Of a stretch of DNA of 64,000 nucleotides, positions 39,558-54,079 are shown one piece after another. The position numbers and the translations under genes are program-made. Position 1 is the first letter of the stretch, and every line of letters begins with the position of its first letter. The DNA is from Mycobacterium sp. SMC-4 (lineage in GTDB: Bacteria > Actinomycetota > Actinomycetes > Mycobacteriales > Mycobacteriaceae), in NCBI RefSeq assembly GCF_025263265.1, contig NZ_CP079869.1, positions 4,340,001 through 4,404,000 of the forward strand, read 5' to 3'. Under the pieces are notes generated by a model. The model saw nothing but the letters and a program-made list of their open reading frames with translations. It had not been told where the DNA came from and ran no database searches.

Positions 39558-41192
39558 CTAGGTGACCAGCGAGACCGAGGTGGAACGGCGCAGCTTGCCC
39601 GAGGATGTCTTCGGGATGCTGCCCGGGCCGAGCACCACGACATTGCGCGGGCGCACGTCGACCTCGGCGACGACCTCGTGAGCCACCTGATGTTCGATGC
39701 GGCGCACCTCGACCGGGTCCTGCCAGGCGTTGGACTCCACAGCGACAGCGAACGTCTCCCGGGAGTGCCCGGCATCCAGGCGCACCGCGACGGCACAACC
39801 CTGCCGGACCCCGTCGACGCGGCCGGCGGCGCGCTCGATGTCGGTGGGATAGATGTTGCGCCCGGCCATGATGATGACGTCCTTGACGCGGCCGCACACC
39901 ACCACATGACCTGACTCGGTCAGATAGCCGAGATCTCCGGTGTCATACCAGCCGTGCTCGTCTTGAGCCGGGATGAACCCGCCCATGGTCATGTAGCCCG
40001 GGGACACGCATTCGCCGCGCAGCTCGATCACCCCGACGCCGCGCGGCGGCATCACGTTGCCGTGGTCATCGATGACGCGCGCCTCGAGATCCTTGAGCAG
40101 CGGGCCGAGCGTGGCCAGTCGCTTGGTGTGCCCTTTGGTGGCGGGAACCGCCCGCCGCAGGGCGGCCAGCAGATCGGCGTCCACCTCGTCGACCACCAGA
40201 CCGGCTCCGCACGGCGAAAACGAAACCGCCAGGGTGGTTTCGGCCATGCCATAGGCGGGCAGGATCGCCTCGGGCCGCAGCCCGAACGGCTTGCCCGCGT
40301 CGATCAGGTCGTCGACGTCGGCCGGTTCGACCGGCTCCGCTCCGGACAGCGCGAAACGCAACGTCGACAGATCGAACTCGCCCGGCTTGGCCTGCCGGCG
40401 CAGCCGTTTGGCGAACAGCGCGTAGGCGAAGTTCGGCGCCGCGGTCATGGTGCCCTTGTACTTGTCGATCAACCGGGCCCACAGCAGAGTGTCGCGCAGG
40501 AAGTCGACCGGGGTGACCTTGACCAGCTCCGCGCCGAAGTACATCGGGATGGTCAGAAAGCCGACCATGCCCATGTCGTGGAAGCAGGGCAGCCAGCTGA
40601 CCATCACGTCGGTGTCGACGTCATATTCGGCACCGATGAACATCGCCTCGGCGTTGGAACGGATGTTGCGGTGGGTGATCTGAACGGCTTTGGGCGACCC
40701 GGTGGAGCCCGAGGTCAGCTGCATCAGCGCCAGATCGTCCTCGCCGACATCGATCGGATCGATCGGGTCCGAGGCGAGCAGCTCCGCGACCGTCAGCACC
40801 GTGATGCCCTTCTCCTCGAGTACCGGGATGGCGACGGTGAAGGGCTCGGAGACGATGACGGCCTTGGCTTCGATCATGCCGATGACGGTCAGGGTGTCCT
40901 CGGCCCACAGCGCGAGGTCGGTGCGCGGAGTCGGCTGATGCAGCATGGTCAGGCTGGCCCCGCGCATCCACAGGCCCTGCGCGGTCGGAGCGATCTCGAC
41001 CGGGTATCCGGCCAGGACACCGACCGCGTCACCGCGTCCGACGCCAGCCGCAGCCAGCCCACCGGCAATGCACCGAGCACGCTCGTGCACCTGCGCCCAG
41101 GTGTGCCGAACCGGAGTGTGCGGTTCACCGGTCACCATGCCTCGCGAACTGGCGCGGGCGCTGGCATACATCTTCTCGGTGAATTTGCTCAC
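39558..41192 (-). CDS. pks16: Fatty-acyl-AMP/CoA ligase (Pks16-like)
   Basis: The 544-residue ANL-superfamily enzyme has the P-loop [42 protein letters not shown], and the C-terminal lysine in [13 protein letters not shown]. It resembles Rv1013, misnamed Pks16, which is an acyl-activating enzyme and not a polyketide synthase. Similarity to FAAL-type enzymes ([27 protein letters not shown]) suggests acyl-adenylate formation. The GTG at 41192 has a strong AGGAGG and gives exactly the size of the M. tuberculosis protein. Its acyl substrate and acceptor are unknown. Confidence 0.88.
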   Translation of the reverse strand: MSKFTEKMYASARASSRGMVTGEPHTPVRHTWAQVHERARCIAGGLAAAGVGRGDAVGVLAGYPVEIAPTAQGLWMRGASLTMLHQPTPRTDLALWAEDTLTVIGMIEAKAVIVSEPFTVAIPVLEEKGITVLTVAELLASDPIDPIDVGEDDLALMQLTSGSTGSPKAVQITHRNIRSNAEAMFIGAEYDVDTDVMVSWLPCFHDMGMVGFLTIPMYFGAELVKVTPVDFLRDTLLWARLIDKYKGTMTAAPNFAYALFAKRLRRQAKPGEFDLSTLRFALSGAEPVEPADVDDLIDAGKPFGLRPEAILPAYGMAETTLAVSFSPCGAGLVVDEVDADLLAALRRAVPATKGHTKRLATLGPLLKDLEARVIDDHGNVMPPRGVGVIELRGECVSPGYMTMGGFIPAQDEHGWYDTGDLGYLTESGHVVVCGRVKDVIIMAGRNIYPTDIERAAGRVDGVRQGCAVAVRLDAGHSRETFAVAVESNAWQDPVEVRRIEHQVAHEVVAEVDVRPRNVVVLGPGSIPKTSSGKLRRSTSVSLVT

Positions 41193-41513
41193 GACGACCT
41201 CCTCGTCGACATCTGCCCGGGTGCACATGCCCTTTTGCCATGCTCCGCCTGATGCGCGGCCTTTTCGCGGAGGCGCGCAAACAATTGGGGAGCGGTTGTG
41301 TCTCGAATCGGTGATGTCCTGAAGACCAGGTCAAAGCCGGTACCGGCAGCCCGCCGCCCACCGTCCGCGACGGCGGGCGGGCCGTTTTCGTCCACTGCTT
41401 GACCGCTGGCACTCACCGACGTCATCTTAGGCAACTCTTAAGTAGCTGCCAAACGTAAGCGATTATTGAGGTGCGTGTCACATCACCCTCCCCACCGCCG
41501 GTACCGGAGCAGG
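41193..41513. other. Gap between ispE and pks16 (leader and promoter region)
   Basis: There is no credible gene. A GC-rich hairpin, GCCCGCCGCCCACCGTC with GACGGCGGGCGGGC (41349-41382), could end the rpfB-ksgA-ispE transcript or fold in the pks16 leader. On the minus strand a TAAGAT box (complement of 41426-41431) with TTTGGC 18 bp upstream could be the pks16 promoter, leaving a leader of over 200 nt. Confidence 0.4.
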
Positions 41514-42482
41514 TCATGCCGACGGCGACGTTCCGGGAATGACGCGCGCACCGGGGACCGGCCCACTGGCCACCCGCACGGTTCTGCACACCCCGGCGCC
41601 GGCCAATTCGGCACCGACCCGCACGGCCGCGTCACCCGAGGAACACAGAAATGCGCACGTGGGCCCGGACCCTGACACCACGCCCGCCAAGGCGCCGGCC
41701 TCGATGCCGGCGCGCAACGTACGCCGCAGTGCCGGTTGCAGATTCAGCGCTGCCGGTTGCAGGTCGTTGCCCAGTAGCGCGGCCAGCTGCGCGGGGTCAC
41801 CGGAGGCCAGCGCGGAAAGCACCGGTTCGGGTGATTCCAGCCGGGCCGGAAGCTGGCGCTCCTGTTCGGCACGCAACCGATCGATCTCACCGAAGACCCT
41901 GGCCGTCGACAGCCCGCCCGACGCGAAGGCCAGCACCCAGTGGAAGGTGTCGCGGGCCAGCACGGTGGTCAGTTCCTCGCCGCGACCGGTGCCCAGAGCG
42001 GTCCCGCCGTGCAGAGCGAAAGGCACGTCGCTGCCCAGTCGCGCGGCCAGCGTGTGCAGGTCCCGGCGCGGCACGCCGAGCTCCCACAACTCGTTCATCG
42101 CCACCAGAACCGCAGCGGCATCGGCACTGCCGCCGGCCATCCCGCCGGCGACCGGGATCGCCTTGTCGATCGCGATGGCGACGTCCGGGGCGCGCCCGAC
42201 GTGCTCGGCCATCAGGACGGCGGCCTGCCAGGCAAGATTGCTCTCGTCGGTGGGCAGCGTCTGAGCACCCTCCCCCGTCACCTCCAGTGACAGCAGGTCG
42301 GCGGTGGTGACGGTGACTTCGTCGAACAGCGAGACCGCGTGGAAGACGGTGGCCAACTCGTGATAGCCGTCGTCGCGGCGATCACCGACCTCGAGATAGA
42401 GGTTGACCTTGCCGGGAACACACACCGTCACCGACCCGGTGGTCACCCAGTCGGTGGCGGTACTGCCCTCACCCACGGTCAT
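41514..42482 (-). CDS. ispE: 4-diphosphocytidyl-2-C-methyl-D-erythritol kinase
   Basis: The 322-residue GHMP kinase has [22 protein letters not shown] at its N-terminus, the ATP loop [15 protein letters not shown], and [11 protein letters not shown] near the C-terminus. It phosphorylates CDP-ME in the MEP isoprenoid pathway. It is the third gene of the rpfB, ksgA, ispE set, as in M. tuberculosis. The ATG at 42482 gives about 15 more N-terminal residues than M. tuberculosis IspE; a start nearer [10 protein letters not shown] is possible. Confidence 0.95.
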   Translation of the reverse strand: MTVGEGSTATDWVTTGSVTVCVPGKVNLYLEVGDRRDDGYHELATVFHAVSLFDEVTVTTADLLSLEVTGEGAQTLPTDESNLAWQAAVLMAEHVGRAPDVAIAIDKAIPVAGGMAGGSADAAAVLVAMNELWELGVPRRDLHTLAARLGSDVPFALHGGTALGTGRGEELTTVLARDTFHWVLAFASGGLSTARVFGEIDRLRAEQERQLPARLESPEPVLSALASGDPAQLAALLGNDLQPAALNLQPALRRTLRAGIEAGALAGVVSGSGPTCAFLCSSGDAAVRVGAELAGAGVCRTVRVASGPVPGARVIPGTSPSA

Positions 42483-42566
42483 CGGACGACACTAACGTCC
42501 TCGAACCCACCCGTGCGCGCGCGCAGGCCGCAGGCTTACCTCCACGGTGCACCAGATCGGTCGCCG

Positions 42567-44692
<2,126 letters not shown>

Positions 44693-44715
44693 TCACAGGA
44701 CCGTAACGAAAAGGT

Positions 44716-45567
44716 CTACGTCCGGCAACTCGCCAGACCGAAAACCCGCTCGGCGGTTGCCGAGCTCTCCTCGGCGATCGCCTGCGCCGGTCGATCCAGC
44801 AGCTCGGCGAGCGCTCGCACAGTGTAGGGCAGGCAGTAGGGCTCGTTCTTCGCGCCGCGATACGGGTGCGGCGTCAGAAACGGTGCGTCAGTCTCGACCA
44901 GCAGTTGCCGCGGCGGAATCAACGGCGCGGCTTCGCGCAGCTCACGGGCATTCCGGAAGCTCACCGTGCCGGACAGGCTCAGGATCCAGCCGGCCTCGAC
45001 GCACGCGCGGGCCATCTGAGGGCCGGAGGAAAAGCAGTGAAAGATCACAGTCTGCGGTGGGCCCTCGGCATGCAACACGTCCAGAATCTCGGCATCGGCG
45101 TCCCGGTTGTGGATCATCAGCGGCTTGCCGGTGCGCTTGGCCAGGTCGATGTGCCAGGCGAACGCCTCCCGCTGCTGCGCGGGCTGCGCGCAGCCGTCCA
45201 GCCGCCCCGGCCAGTACAGGTCCATGCCGGTCTCACCGATCGCCACCACCCGGGGGTGCGCGGCGAGCGTCTCGATCTCGCCGCGCGCCTGCTCGGTCAG
45301 CGCATCAGCACGCGTCGGGTGCAGCGCCACCGCGGCGTACACCCGCTCATCCCACTCGGCGGCCGTGGTGACCCAGCGCGCCGACTCCATGTCGTCGGCG
45401 ATCGTCACCACGGCGCGCACCCCGGCGCTCGCGGCACGATCCAGCATCGCGTGCACATCGTCGGCGTCGGCGGCACCGCATGCGTCGAGGTGGGTATGAG
45501 CGTCGATCAACGGTGTGAGGGGTTCCGGTGGCGGCGGCGGCTCACGCCGCTGTTTCGTGGAGCTCAC
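44716..45567 (-). CDS. tatD: TatD-family metal-dependent hydrolase (DNase-like)
   Basis: The 283-residue TIM-barrel hydrolase has the metal ligands in LIDAHTHLD near the N-terminus, GETGMDLYWP, MIHNRDAD, VIFHCFSSG, and LVETDAPFLTPHPYRG. TatD proteins act as Mg-dependent 3'-5' exonucleases in DNA repair. The GTG at 45567 lies seven bases after a TAGAGT box, hence a leaderless start; a GTG at 45576 is possible. It is divergent from metS with only 26 bp between starts. Confidence 0.93.
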   Translation of the reverse strand: MSSTKQRREPPPPPEPLTPLIDAHTHLDACGAADADDVHAMLDRAASAGVRAVVTIADDMESARWVTTAAEWDERVYAAVALHPTRADALTEQARGEIETLAAHPRVVAIGETGMDLYWPGRLDGCAQPAQQREAFAWHIDLAKRTGKPLMIHNRDADAEILDVLHAEGPPQTVIFHCFSSGPQMARACVEAGWILSLSGTVSFRNARELREAAPLIPPRQLLVETDAPFLTPHPYRGAKNEPYCLPYTVRALAELLDRPAQAIAEESSATAERVFGLASCRT

Positions 45568-45574
45568 AGGCCAC

Positions 45575-45584
45575 ACTCTAGGGT
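45575..45584. promoter_or_regulatory. Overlapping divergent -10 boxes of tatD and metS
   Basis: ACTCTAGGGT reads as TAGGGT (45579-45584) toward metS and TAGAGT (complement of 45575-45580) toward tatD, sharing the central TA. The starts are 9 and 7 bases away, so the two genes appear to use one bidirectional promoter and leaderless mRNAs. Only one polymerase could open the site at a time. Confidence 0.5.
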
Positions 45585-45593
45585 GAGGTGGAC

Positions 45594-48477
<2,884 letters not shown>

Positions 48478-48494
48478 TGATCTAGGTCACTCTT

Positions 48495-48527
48495 CGTCAC
48501 GACCGAGTGCGCCCCGGTGTCTTGAGG
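48495..48527 (+). promoter_or_regulatory. ECF41-type promoter of module 1
   Basis: CGTCACG (48495-48501), a 16-bp spacer, then TGTCTTGAGG (48518-48527) match the promoter of module 2 at 50671 in sequence and spacing. Known ECF41 promoters have TGTCACA and CGTC-like boxes at this distance. The ATG at 48530 follows almost at once, so the mRNA would be leaderless. Confidence 0.6.
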
Positions 48528-48529
48528 AC

Positions 48530-49747
48530 ATGACCGAAAACACCACACCTCCCACGGTCGTCGTCCTCGGCGGCGGTTACTCCGGAACGCTGGCAGCCAA
48601 TCAGCTCCGCATGCGCGGCGGCGGGATACGTCCCGACGTCACGCTGGTCAATCCGCGTCCCACGTTCGTCGAGCGGATACGTCTGCACCAAGTGGTCACC
48701 GGCGGTTACGACGCCGCGCTGGACTACAGCACGGTGCTGGGCGACGGTATTGACCTGATCGTTGACACCGCGACACGAATCGAGGCCGCGGCGCGTTCGG
48801 TGCGCCTGGCCTCGGGCCGCTCACTGGACTACGACTACCTCATCTACGCGGTGGGAAGCACGGCAGCCGTACCGTCGTCAGTACCGGGTGTGGGTGAGTT
48901 CGCCTATACCGTCGCCGAACTCGAGGAGGCCCAGCGACTCCACGCGCGACTGGTTGATCTGCACCCGGCGGCGCCGATCACCGTTGTCGGCGGCGGGTTG
49001 ACCGGAATCGAGGTCGCTGCCGAGCTCGCCGAACAGGGCCGTCGTGTGACGTTGGTCTGCGGCGGACAACTCGCGCCGACCCTGTCAGATCGCGGTCGTC
49101 GGTCGGTGGGCAGGGTGTTGGCCCGGCTGGGAGTGGCAGTCCTCGCCGACGACGTCGTCGCCGAGGTGCGTGCCGATGCGGTGGTTTTCGCCGACGGAGC
49201 GGTCCGGCCCACCGCCGTCACGGTGTGGGCTGCGGGTTTCGCCGCCCCGGGGCTGGCCAGCGCGAGCGGCTTGAGCGTCGACATCGTCGGCCGCCTGCGG
49301 ACCGATGAGACACTCACCAGTGTGGATGACGACCGGATCGTCGCAGCCGGTGACTGCGCCGCGCCGTCGAGTGCGCCGCTGCGCATGTGCTGCGCGACGG
49401 CATCGCAGCTCGGGCCACAGGCCGCCAACACCGTCCTGAGCCGGATCGCCGGCACCGAGCCGGCGGCCCTGGAGTACGGGTTCGCCGGCAATTCGTGCAC
49501 CAGTCTGGGCCGCCGTCGTGGCATTTTTCAGTTCGGCCGCAGCGACACCACGCCGATCAACCTCTACCTCGGCGGCCGCGCGGCCGCGGCCTTCAAGGAG
49601 ATCGTCTGCCGAGGCACGGTCTGGGGGCTGCGTCGTCAAGCTCGCAAACCCGGTTCGGCTCGCTGGTTCACGGGTGGCCCGCGACCCAGCGCCGACGATG
49701 GACGCCTGCGAGAAGAACCCGTCACCGAAACGGGTGGGCACTTGTGA
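48530..49747 (+). CDS. NDH-2-like FAD/NAD(P) oxidoreductase of ECF41 module 1
   Basis: The 405-residue pyridine nucleotide-disulphide oxidoreductase-type flavoprotein has the FAD motif VVVLGGGYSGTLAANQL, a second dinucleotide motif ITVVGGGLTGIEVAAELAEQG near residue 150, and TSVDDDRIVAAGDCA with the FAD-binding aspartate. There is no CxxxxC redox pair, so it is closer to type II NADH dehydrogenases or ferredoxin reductases than to disulphide reductases. The stop overlaps the sigma factor start (GTGA). ECF41 sigma genes usually lie beside one enzyme gene that they control, which is the likely case here. The substrate is unknown. Confidence 0.86.
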   Translation: MTENTTPPTVVVLGGGYSGTLAANQLRMRGGGIRPDVTLVNPRPTFVERIRLHQVVTGGYDAALDYSTVLGDGIDLIVDTATRIEAAARSVRLASGRSLDYDYLIYAVGSTAAVPSSVPGVGEFAYTVAELEEAQRLHARLVDLHPAAPITVVGGGLTGIEVAAELAEQGRRVTLVCGGQLAPTLSDRGRRSVGRVLARLGVAVLADDVVAEVRADAVVFADGAVRPTAVTVWAAGFAAPGLASASGLSVDIVGRLRTDETLTSVDDDRIVAAGDCAAPSSAPLRMCCATASQLGPQAANTVLSRIAGTEPAALEYGFAGNSCTSLGRRRGIFQFGRSDTTPINLYLGGRAAAAFKEIVCRGTVWGLRRQARKPGSARWFTGGPRPSADDGRLREEPVTETGGHL

Positions 49748-50646
49748 CGTCACCGGAACGGCACGCCGAACGCTTCAACCACTTCCGCCCGCTGCTGTTC
49801 ACCATCGCCTACGAAATCCTGGGATCGGCGGTCGAATCTGACGACGTGTTGCAGGACAGCTACCTGCGCTGGGCTGACGTCGATCTTCAGAAGGTGCGCG
49901 ACACCAAGTCTTATCTCGCGCAGCTCGTGACACGGGAGGCGCTCAATGCACTGCGGGCCGGGGCCCGCCGCCGCGAGCACTACGTCGGCCCGTGGTTGCC
50001 CGAGCCGCTGCTGGTCGACGAACGCGATGCGGCCACCGATGTCGTACTGGCCGAATCGGTTTCGGTCGCGATGCTGGTGGTGTTGGAGTCGTTGACGCCG
50101 GACGAACGCGCGGTGTTCGTGCTGCGCGAGGTCTTCGGCTTCGACCACGAAGAGATCGCAGACGCGGTCGGCAGATCCGTGGGTGCGGTGCGCCAGATAG
50201 CGCACCGTGCCCGCGCACACGTTCAGTCCCGACGTCGACGGTTCGGCCCGGCAGATGCCAAGTGGACGGCACAGGTCACCGATAAGTTTCTCAAGGCGGC
50301 CCACACCGGTGAGGTGGCGGAGCTGATGGCGATGCTCGCGCCAGACGTCGCGTTCGTCGCCGACAGCGGCGGCAAGGCGACCGCCGTCCGCCGCCCCATC
50401 GTCGGTGACGAACGGGTGGCCAGGATTCTGACGCGATTCTTCCAGTTCATCCGCGACACGGCCGACGTCCGCATCGAGCTGACCACGTGCAATTTCGCTC
50501 CTGCCATCGCCATTCATCGAGGACCCACCTTCGAAGGCCTTGTCCTCATCGAGGTCGCCGAGGGCCAGATCACCAACTTCTACGCCGTCCGGAACCCGGA
50601 CAAGCTGGCCGCGTTCGCGGTACGCCGGACCATCAGTCGGCAGTGA
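49744..50646 (+). CDS. ECF41-family sigma factor (module 1)
   Basis: The 300-residue sigma factor has region 2 (residues 10-75), region 4 (110-165), and a C-terminal SnoaL-like extension. All three ECF41 marks are present: WLPEP (84-88) in the linker, DSGGK (207-211) in place of DGGGK, and NPDKL (284-288) at the end. In ECF41 proteins the extension controls activity and replaces an anti-sigma factor. The GTG at 49744 overlaps the end of the oxidoreductase gene, so both are made from the promoter at 48495, which the factor probably recognises itself. Confidence 0.92.
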   Translation: MTSPERHAERFNHFRPLLFTIAYEILGSAVESDDVLQDSYLRWADVDLQKVRDTKSYLAQLVTREALNALRAGARRREHYVGPWLPEPLLVDERDAATDVVLAESVSVAMLVVLESLTPDERAVFVLREVFGFDHEEIADAVGRSVGAVRQIAHRARAHVQSRRRRFGPADAKWTAQVTDKFLKAAHTGEVAELMAMLAPDVAFVADSGGKATAVRRPIVGDERVARILTRFFQFIRDTADVRIELTTCNFAPAIAIHRGPTFEGLVLIEVAEGQITNFYAVRNPDKLAAFAVRRTISRQ

Positions 50647-50670
50647 CCTGCGCCACATTCAGCCGTCGGG

Positions 50671-50703
50671 TGTCACACTGTGCGGGTGCGCGGTGTCTCG
50701 AGG
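50671..50703 (+). promoter_or_regulatory. ECF41-type promoter of module 2
   Basis: TGTCACA (50671-50677), 16 bp, then TGTCTCGAGG (50694-50703). The -35 box is the ECF41 consensus, and the layout is the same as at 48495. Transcription would start near 50707, giving a leader of about 40 nt with GAAGGAG before the ATG at 50748. Confidence 0.65.
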
Positions 50704-50747
50704 GCAGACCGACTCAGCAGCGAGCCGGATGACCGAAGGAGATCGTC

Positions 50748-51911
50748 ATGACCACCACCCCCAGCGTCGTCGTCATCGGTGGCGGATACGCCGGCGTGAT
50801 GGCCGCCAATCGGCTGGCCCCGCACGCCCGCGTCACCCTGATCAACCCACGGCCGCAGTTCGTCGAGCGCATCCGCTTGCACCAATTGGCTGCAGGCAAC
50901 GACGACGCCGTCGCCGACTTCGCGACGCTGCTGCATCGTGATGTCGAGCTGGTGGTCGACAACGCCACCACGATCGACGCCGCCGCGCGCCGGGTGCAGC
51001 TGGGCTCGGGCGGCCCGATCGCCTACGACTATCTGATCTATGCCGTCGGCAGCACCGGCGCGGTGTCGCCGTCCCTTCCTGGTGCCGAATTCGTCTATCC
51101 GATCAGCGAATTGGAACAGGCGCAACGATTGCGTGCACGGCTCGACGACATCGCCGACACCGCGCCGATCGTCGTGGTCGGCGGTGGCCTGACCGGCATC
51201 GAGGCGGCCTCTGAGTTCGCCGGAGCGGGTCGCGCCGTCACCCTCGTCGCGACCGCGGTCGGCCCGTCGCTGAGCGCACCGGGCCGCCGTTCGGTGGCCA
51301 GGCAGCTGCGCAAGCTCGGCGTGACGATGCTGGAGGGCCCGGAAGCAAACGTGACGGCTGTGACCGCCGACCGGGTGCGGTTGGCCGACGGGCGCAGCCT
51401 GCCCAGCGCGGTGACCGTGTGGACCGCGGGCTTCGGAGTCCCCGGGCTGGCGGCCGCCAGCGGACTGACCACCGACGTGCTGGGCCGCATCATCACCGAC
51501 GAGACGTTGACCAGCGTCGACGATCCCCGCATCATCGCTGCCGGCGATGCCGCATCACCGTCGCGGCTGCCGTACCGGATGAGCTGCCAGGCCAGCCTCC
51601 CGATGGGAGCCCATGCCGCCGAAACCGTGCTGGCCAGGATCTCGGGAACCCGGCCCGACGACGTCTCGGTGCTGATGTCGGCTCAGTGCATCAGCGTGGG
51701 CCGCCGCGGCGGGACCCTGCAGATCCAGCGCAAGGACGACACGCCGCTCCCCCTCTACCTGGGTGGTCGCACCGGTGCGTTCATCAAGGAGCAGGTGTGC
51801 CGGTTCACGCTGAAGTGGCTGACCGCCGAAGCCGAGCGTCCGGGGTCCTACACACTGCGCCGCGGAGCGGACCGTTCGGCGCAGCTGATCCCGGCAGTGC
51901 CCTCCCGATGA
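50748..51911 (+). CDS. NDH-2-like FAD/NAD(P) oxidoreductase of ECF41 module 2
   Basis: The 387-residue flavoprotein is a paralogue of the gene at 48530, collinear over its whole length: SVVVIGGGYAGVMAANRLA, INPRPQFVERIRLHQL, IVVVGGGLTGIEAASEFAGAG, TSVDDPRIIAAGDAA, and a C-terminal YLGGRTGAFIKEQVCR. It too lacks a redox-active cysteine pair. GAAGGAG lies before the ATG. It overlaps the second sigma factor gene by ATGA. The two enzymes differ in many positions and could have different substrates. Confidence 0.87.
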   Translation: MTTTPSVVVIGGGYAGVMAANRLAPHARVTLINPRPQFVERIRLHQLAAGNDDAVADFATLLHRDVELVVDNATTIDAAARRVQLGSGGPIAYDYLIYAVGSTGAVSPSLPGAEFVYPISELEQAQRLRARLDDIADTAPIVVVGGGLTGIEAASEFAGAGRAVTLVATAVGPSLSAPGRRSVARQLRKLGVTMLEGPEANVTAVTADRVRLADGRSLPSAVTVWTAGFGVPGLAAASGLTTDVLGRIITDETLTSVDDPRIIAAGDAASPSRLPYRMSCQASLPMGAHAAETVLARISGTRPDDVSVLMSAQCISVGRRGGTLQIQRKDDTPLPLYLGGRTGAFIKEQVCRFTLKWLTAEAERPGSYTLRRGADRSAQLIPAVPSR

Positions 51912-52801
51912 CGACCGAACGGGACGAGCACGCCGAGAGGTTCACCCTCCTGCGTCCGCTGCTGTTCACAATCGCCTACGAAATCCTCGGCAGTGCCACA
52001 GAATCCGACGACGTGCTGCAGGACAGTTACCTGCGCTGGGCAGAGGTGGACCTCGCGACGGTCACCGACACCAAGGCCTACCTCGCGCAGCTCGTCACCC
52101 GCCAGGCGCTCAACGCGCTGCGGGCGCAGTCGCGCCGCCGCGAGGACTATATCGGGCCGTGGCTGCCGGAACCGCTGCTGACCGACCATGACGCATCGGC
52201 CGATGTGCTGCTGGCCGAGTCGGTTTCGATGGCGATGCTGGTGGTCCTGCAGACATTGAGCCCCGACGAGCGGGCAGTGTTCGTACTGCGCGAGGTGTTC
52301 GGGTTCGGCCACGACGAGATCGCGTCGACGATCGGCAAATCCAGCGCCGCGGTGCGCCAGCTCGCCCATCGGGCCCGTGAACACGTCCAGGCCCGCCGCA
52401 AGCGGTTCGAACCGGTGGATCCGAAAGTGTCCACCGAGATCACCACCCGGTTCTTCACCGCCGCGGCCACCGGTGACCTCGACGGTCTGATGGCGATGCT
52501 CGCACCCGACGTGGTGTGGACCGCCGACAGCGACGGCAAGGTCTCCGCCGCGCGCCGGCCGGTCGCGGGCGCCGACCGCGTCGCACGGCTCATCATGGGA
52601 TTCGTGCGGCTCGCGGGTGACCAGGGCCGGGTGCAGACGGCGATCTACAACAGCGCGCCGGCGTTGGTGCTCTACCTCGGCGATCAGCTGGAAGGCGTGG
52701 TCACCTTCGAGGTCATCGACGGCAAGATCACCAACTTCTACGCGATGCGCAATCCCGAGAAGCTCTCGACCGTCACCGTGCCGCGGCCCATCGGCCGGTA
52801 G
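51908..52801 (+). CDS. ECF41-family sigma factor (module 2)
   Basis: The 297-residue paralogue of the gene at 49744 has WLPEP (85-89), DSDGK in place of DGGGK, and NPEKL in place of NPDKL. Region 2 and region 4 are strongly conserved between the two, including the segment ERAVFVLREVFGF, which suggests overlapping promoter choice. The changes in the DGGGK and NPDKL motifs of the regulatory extension suggest different activity control. It ends the second module; pabB follows after 30 bp. Confidence 0.92.
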   Translation: MTTERDEHAERFTLLRPLLFTIAYEILGSATESDDVLQDSYLRWAEVDLATVTDTKAYLAQLVTRQALNALRAQSRRREDYIGPWLPEPLLTDHDASADVLLAESVSMAMLVVLQTLSPDERAVFVLREVFGFGHDEIASTIGKSSAAVRQLAHRAREHVQARRKRFEPVDPKVSTEITTRFFTAAATGDLDGLMAMLAPDVVWTADSDGKVSAARRPVAGADRVARLIMGFVRLAGDQGRVQTAIYNSAPALVLYLGDQLEGVVTFEVIDGKITNFYAMRNPEKLSTVTVPRPIGR

Positions 52802-52831
52802 CTCACCATCGGCATCTGACAAGCTGAGCCG

Positions 52832-54079
52832 GTGCATGTCGAGCGGCTCGGTGCTGTGGGCGCGGCCCCCACGGTGTTGCGCGCGCTGGCCGCTGCGACC
52901 GCCCGACTGGGTCTGCCGCCGCCCGCGGCGCTTCTCGGCGAATGGTTTCACTCACGCGCGGTGATCGCACCGTCACTGTCGGTGACCCCGGTCGCCGTCG
53001 CCGAGGCGTTCGACGTACCCGCCGGCGCCGGGACCGATGGGCCGGTCGGCGGCGGCTGGTTCGGTTACCTCGCCTACCCGGACGCCGGCGCCGACGGTGC
53101 CGGTCCCCGGGTTCCGCCAGCAGCCGGCGGATGGTCGGACTGTGTACTGCGATGCGACAACGACGGAATCTGGTGGTACGAAAGCCTCTCCGGTGCAGCC
53201 ATTCCCGACTGGGTCACCGAGGCCCTCAGTCGTCGACCCCCGCCGACTGACGCGGTCATCCGCTGGGGCGACGCGGACCAGGAGGCACATCGACGAGGCG
53301 TCGCGTCCTGCCTGGAGGCCATCGCCGCCGGAGAGGTGTACCAGGCCTGCGTGTGCACGCAGTTCACCGGCACGCTGGTCGGCGAGCCGTGGGAGTTCTT
53401 CGCCGAGGCGGTGGCGCGCACCGCGCCGGCCCGCGCCGCCTACCTCGCCGGAAACTGGGGTGCGGTGGCGTCGCTGTCGCCGGAGTTGTTCCTCCGTCGC
53501 CGTGGCGAATTGGTCACCTCCAGTCCGATCAAGGGCACGTTGCCGCACACCGCTGATCCAGTAATGCTGCGGGCATCGGTCAAGGACGTCGCCGAGAACA
53601 TCATGATCGTCGATCTGGTCCGCAACGACCTGGGCCGGGTCGCGCGCACGGGATCGGTGACAGTACCCGAACTGCTGTCGGTGCGCGCCGCTCCCGGCGT
53701 GTGGCATCTGGTGTCCACGGTGGCAGCCCAGGTTCCCCACGACGTGCCGATGTCGGCGCTGCTGGCGGCCGCATTCCCCCCGGCTTCGGTCACAGGAACA
53801 CCGAAAGTCCGTGCTCGTCAACTACTTTCGACATGGGAACCTCGTCGGCGCGGCGTCTACTGCGGCACCGTGGGGCTTTCCTCGCCGGTGGCCGGCGCTG
53901 AGCTCAACGTGGCGATCCGAACCGTCGAGTTCGTCCACGACGGCACCGCGGTGCTCGGCGTCGGTGGCGGAATCACCGCAGATTCCAACCCGGCCGCCGA
54001 GTGGCAGGAGTGTCTGGACAAGGCCGCACCGATCCTGGGCGACGCACGTCAGGCGCGTGCGCGCAGCACCGCGTCGTAG
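52832..54079 (+). CDS. pabB: Aminodeoxychorismate synthase component I
   Basis: The 415-residue chorismate-using enzyme has EVYQACVCTQFTG, SPELFLRRRG, the KGT motif SPIKGTLPHTADP, and VTGTPKVRAR, GVYCGTVG and GGGITADSNP near the end. KGT with an alanine-free context fits the PabB/TrpE split in favour of PabB, and the gene order (Rv1005c) agrees. It makes aminodeoxychorismate for folate. The GTG at 52832 is the likely start. Its last 31 bp overlap the end of the convergent rsmI gene. Confidence 0.9.
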   Translation: MHVERLGAVGAAPTVLRALAAATARLGLPPPAALLGEWFHSRAVIAPSLSVTPVAVAEAFDVPAGAGTDGPVGGGWFGYLAYPDAGADGAGPRVPPAAGGWSDCVLRCDNDGIWWYESLSGAAIPDWVTEALSRRPPPTDAVIRWGDADQEAHRRGVASCLEAIAAGEVYQACVCTQFTGTLVGEPWEFFAEAVARTAPARAAYLAGNWGAVASLSPELFLRRRGELVTSSPIKGTLPHTADPVMLRASVKDVAENIMIVDLVRNDLGRVARTGSVTVPELLSVRAAPGVWHLVSTVAAQVPHDVPMSALLAAAFPPASVTGTPKVRARQLLSTWEPRRRGVYCGTVGLSSPVAGAELNVAIRTVEFVHDGTAVLGVGGGITADSNPAAEWQECLDKAAPILGDARQARARSTAS

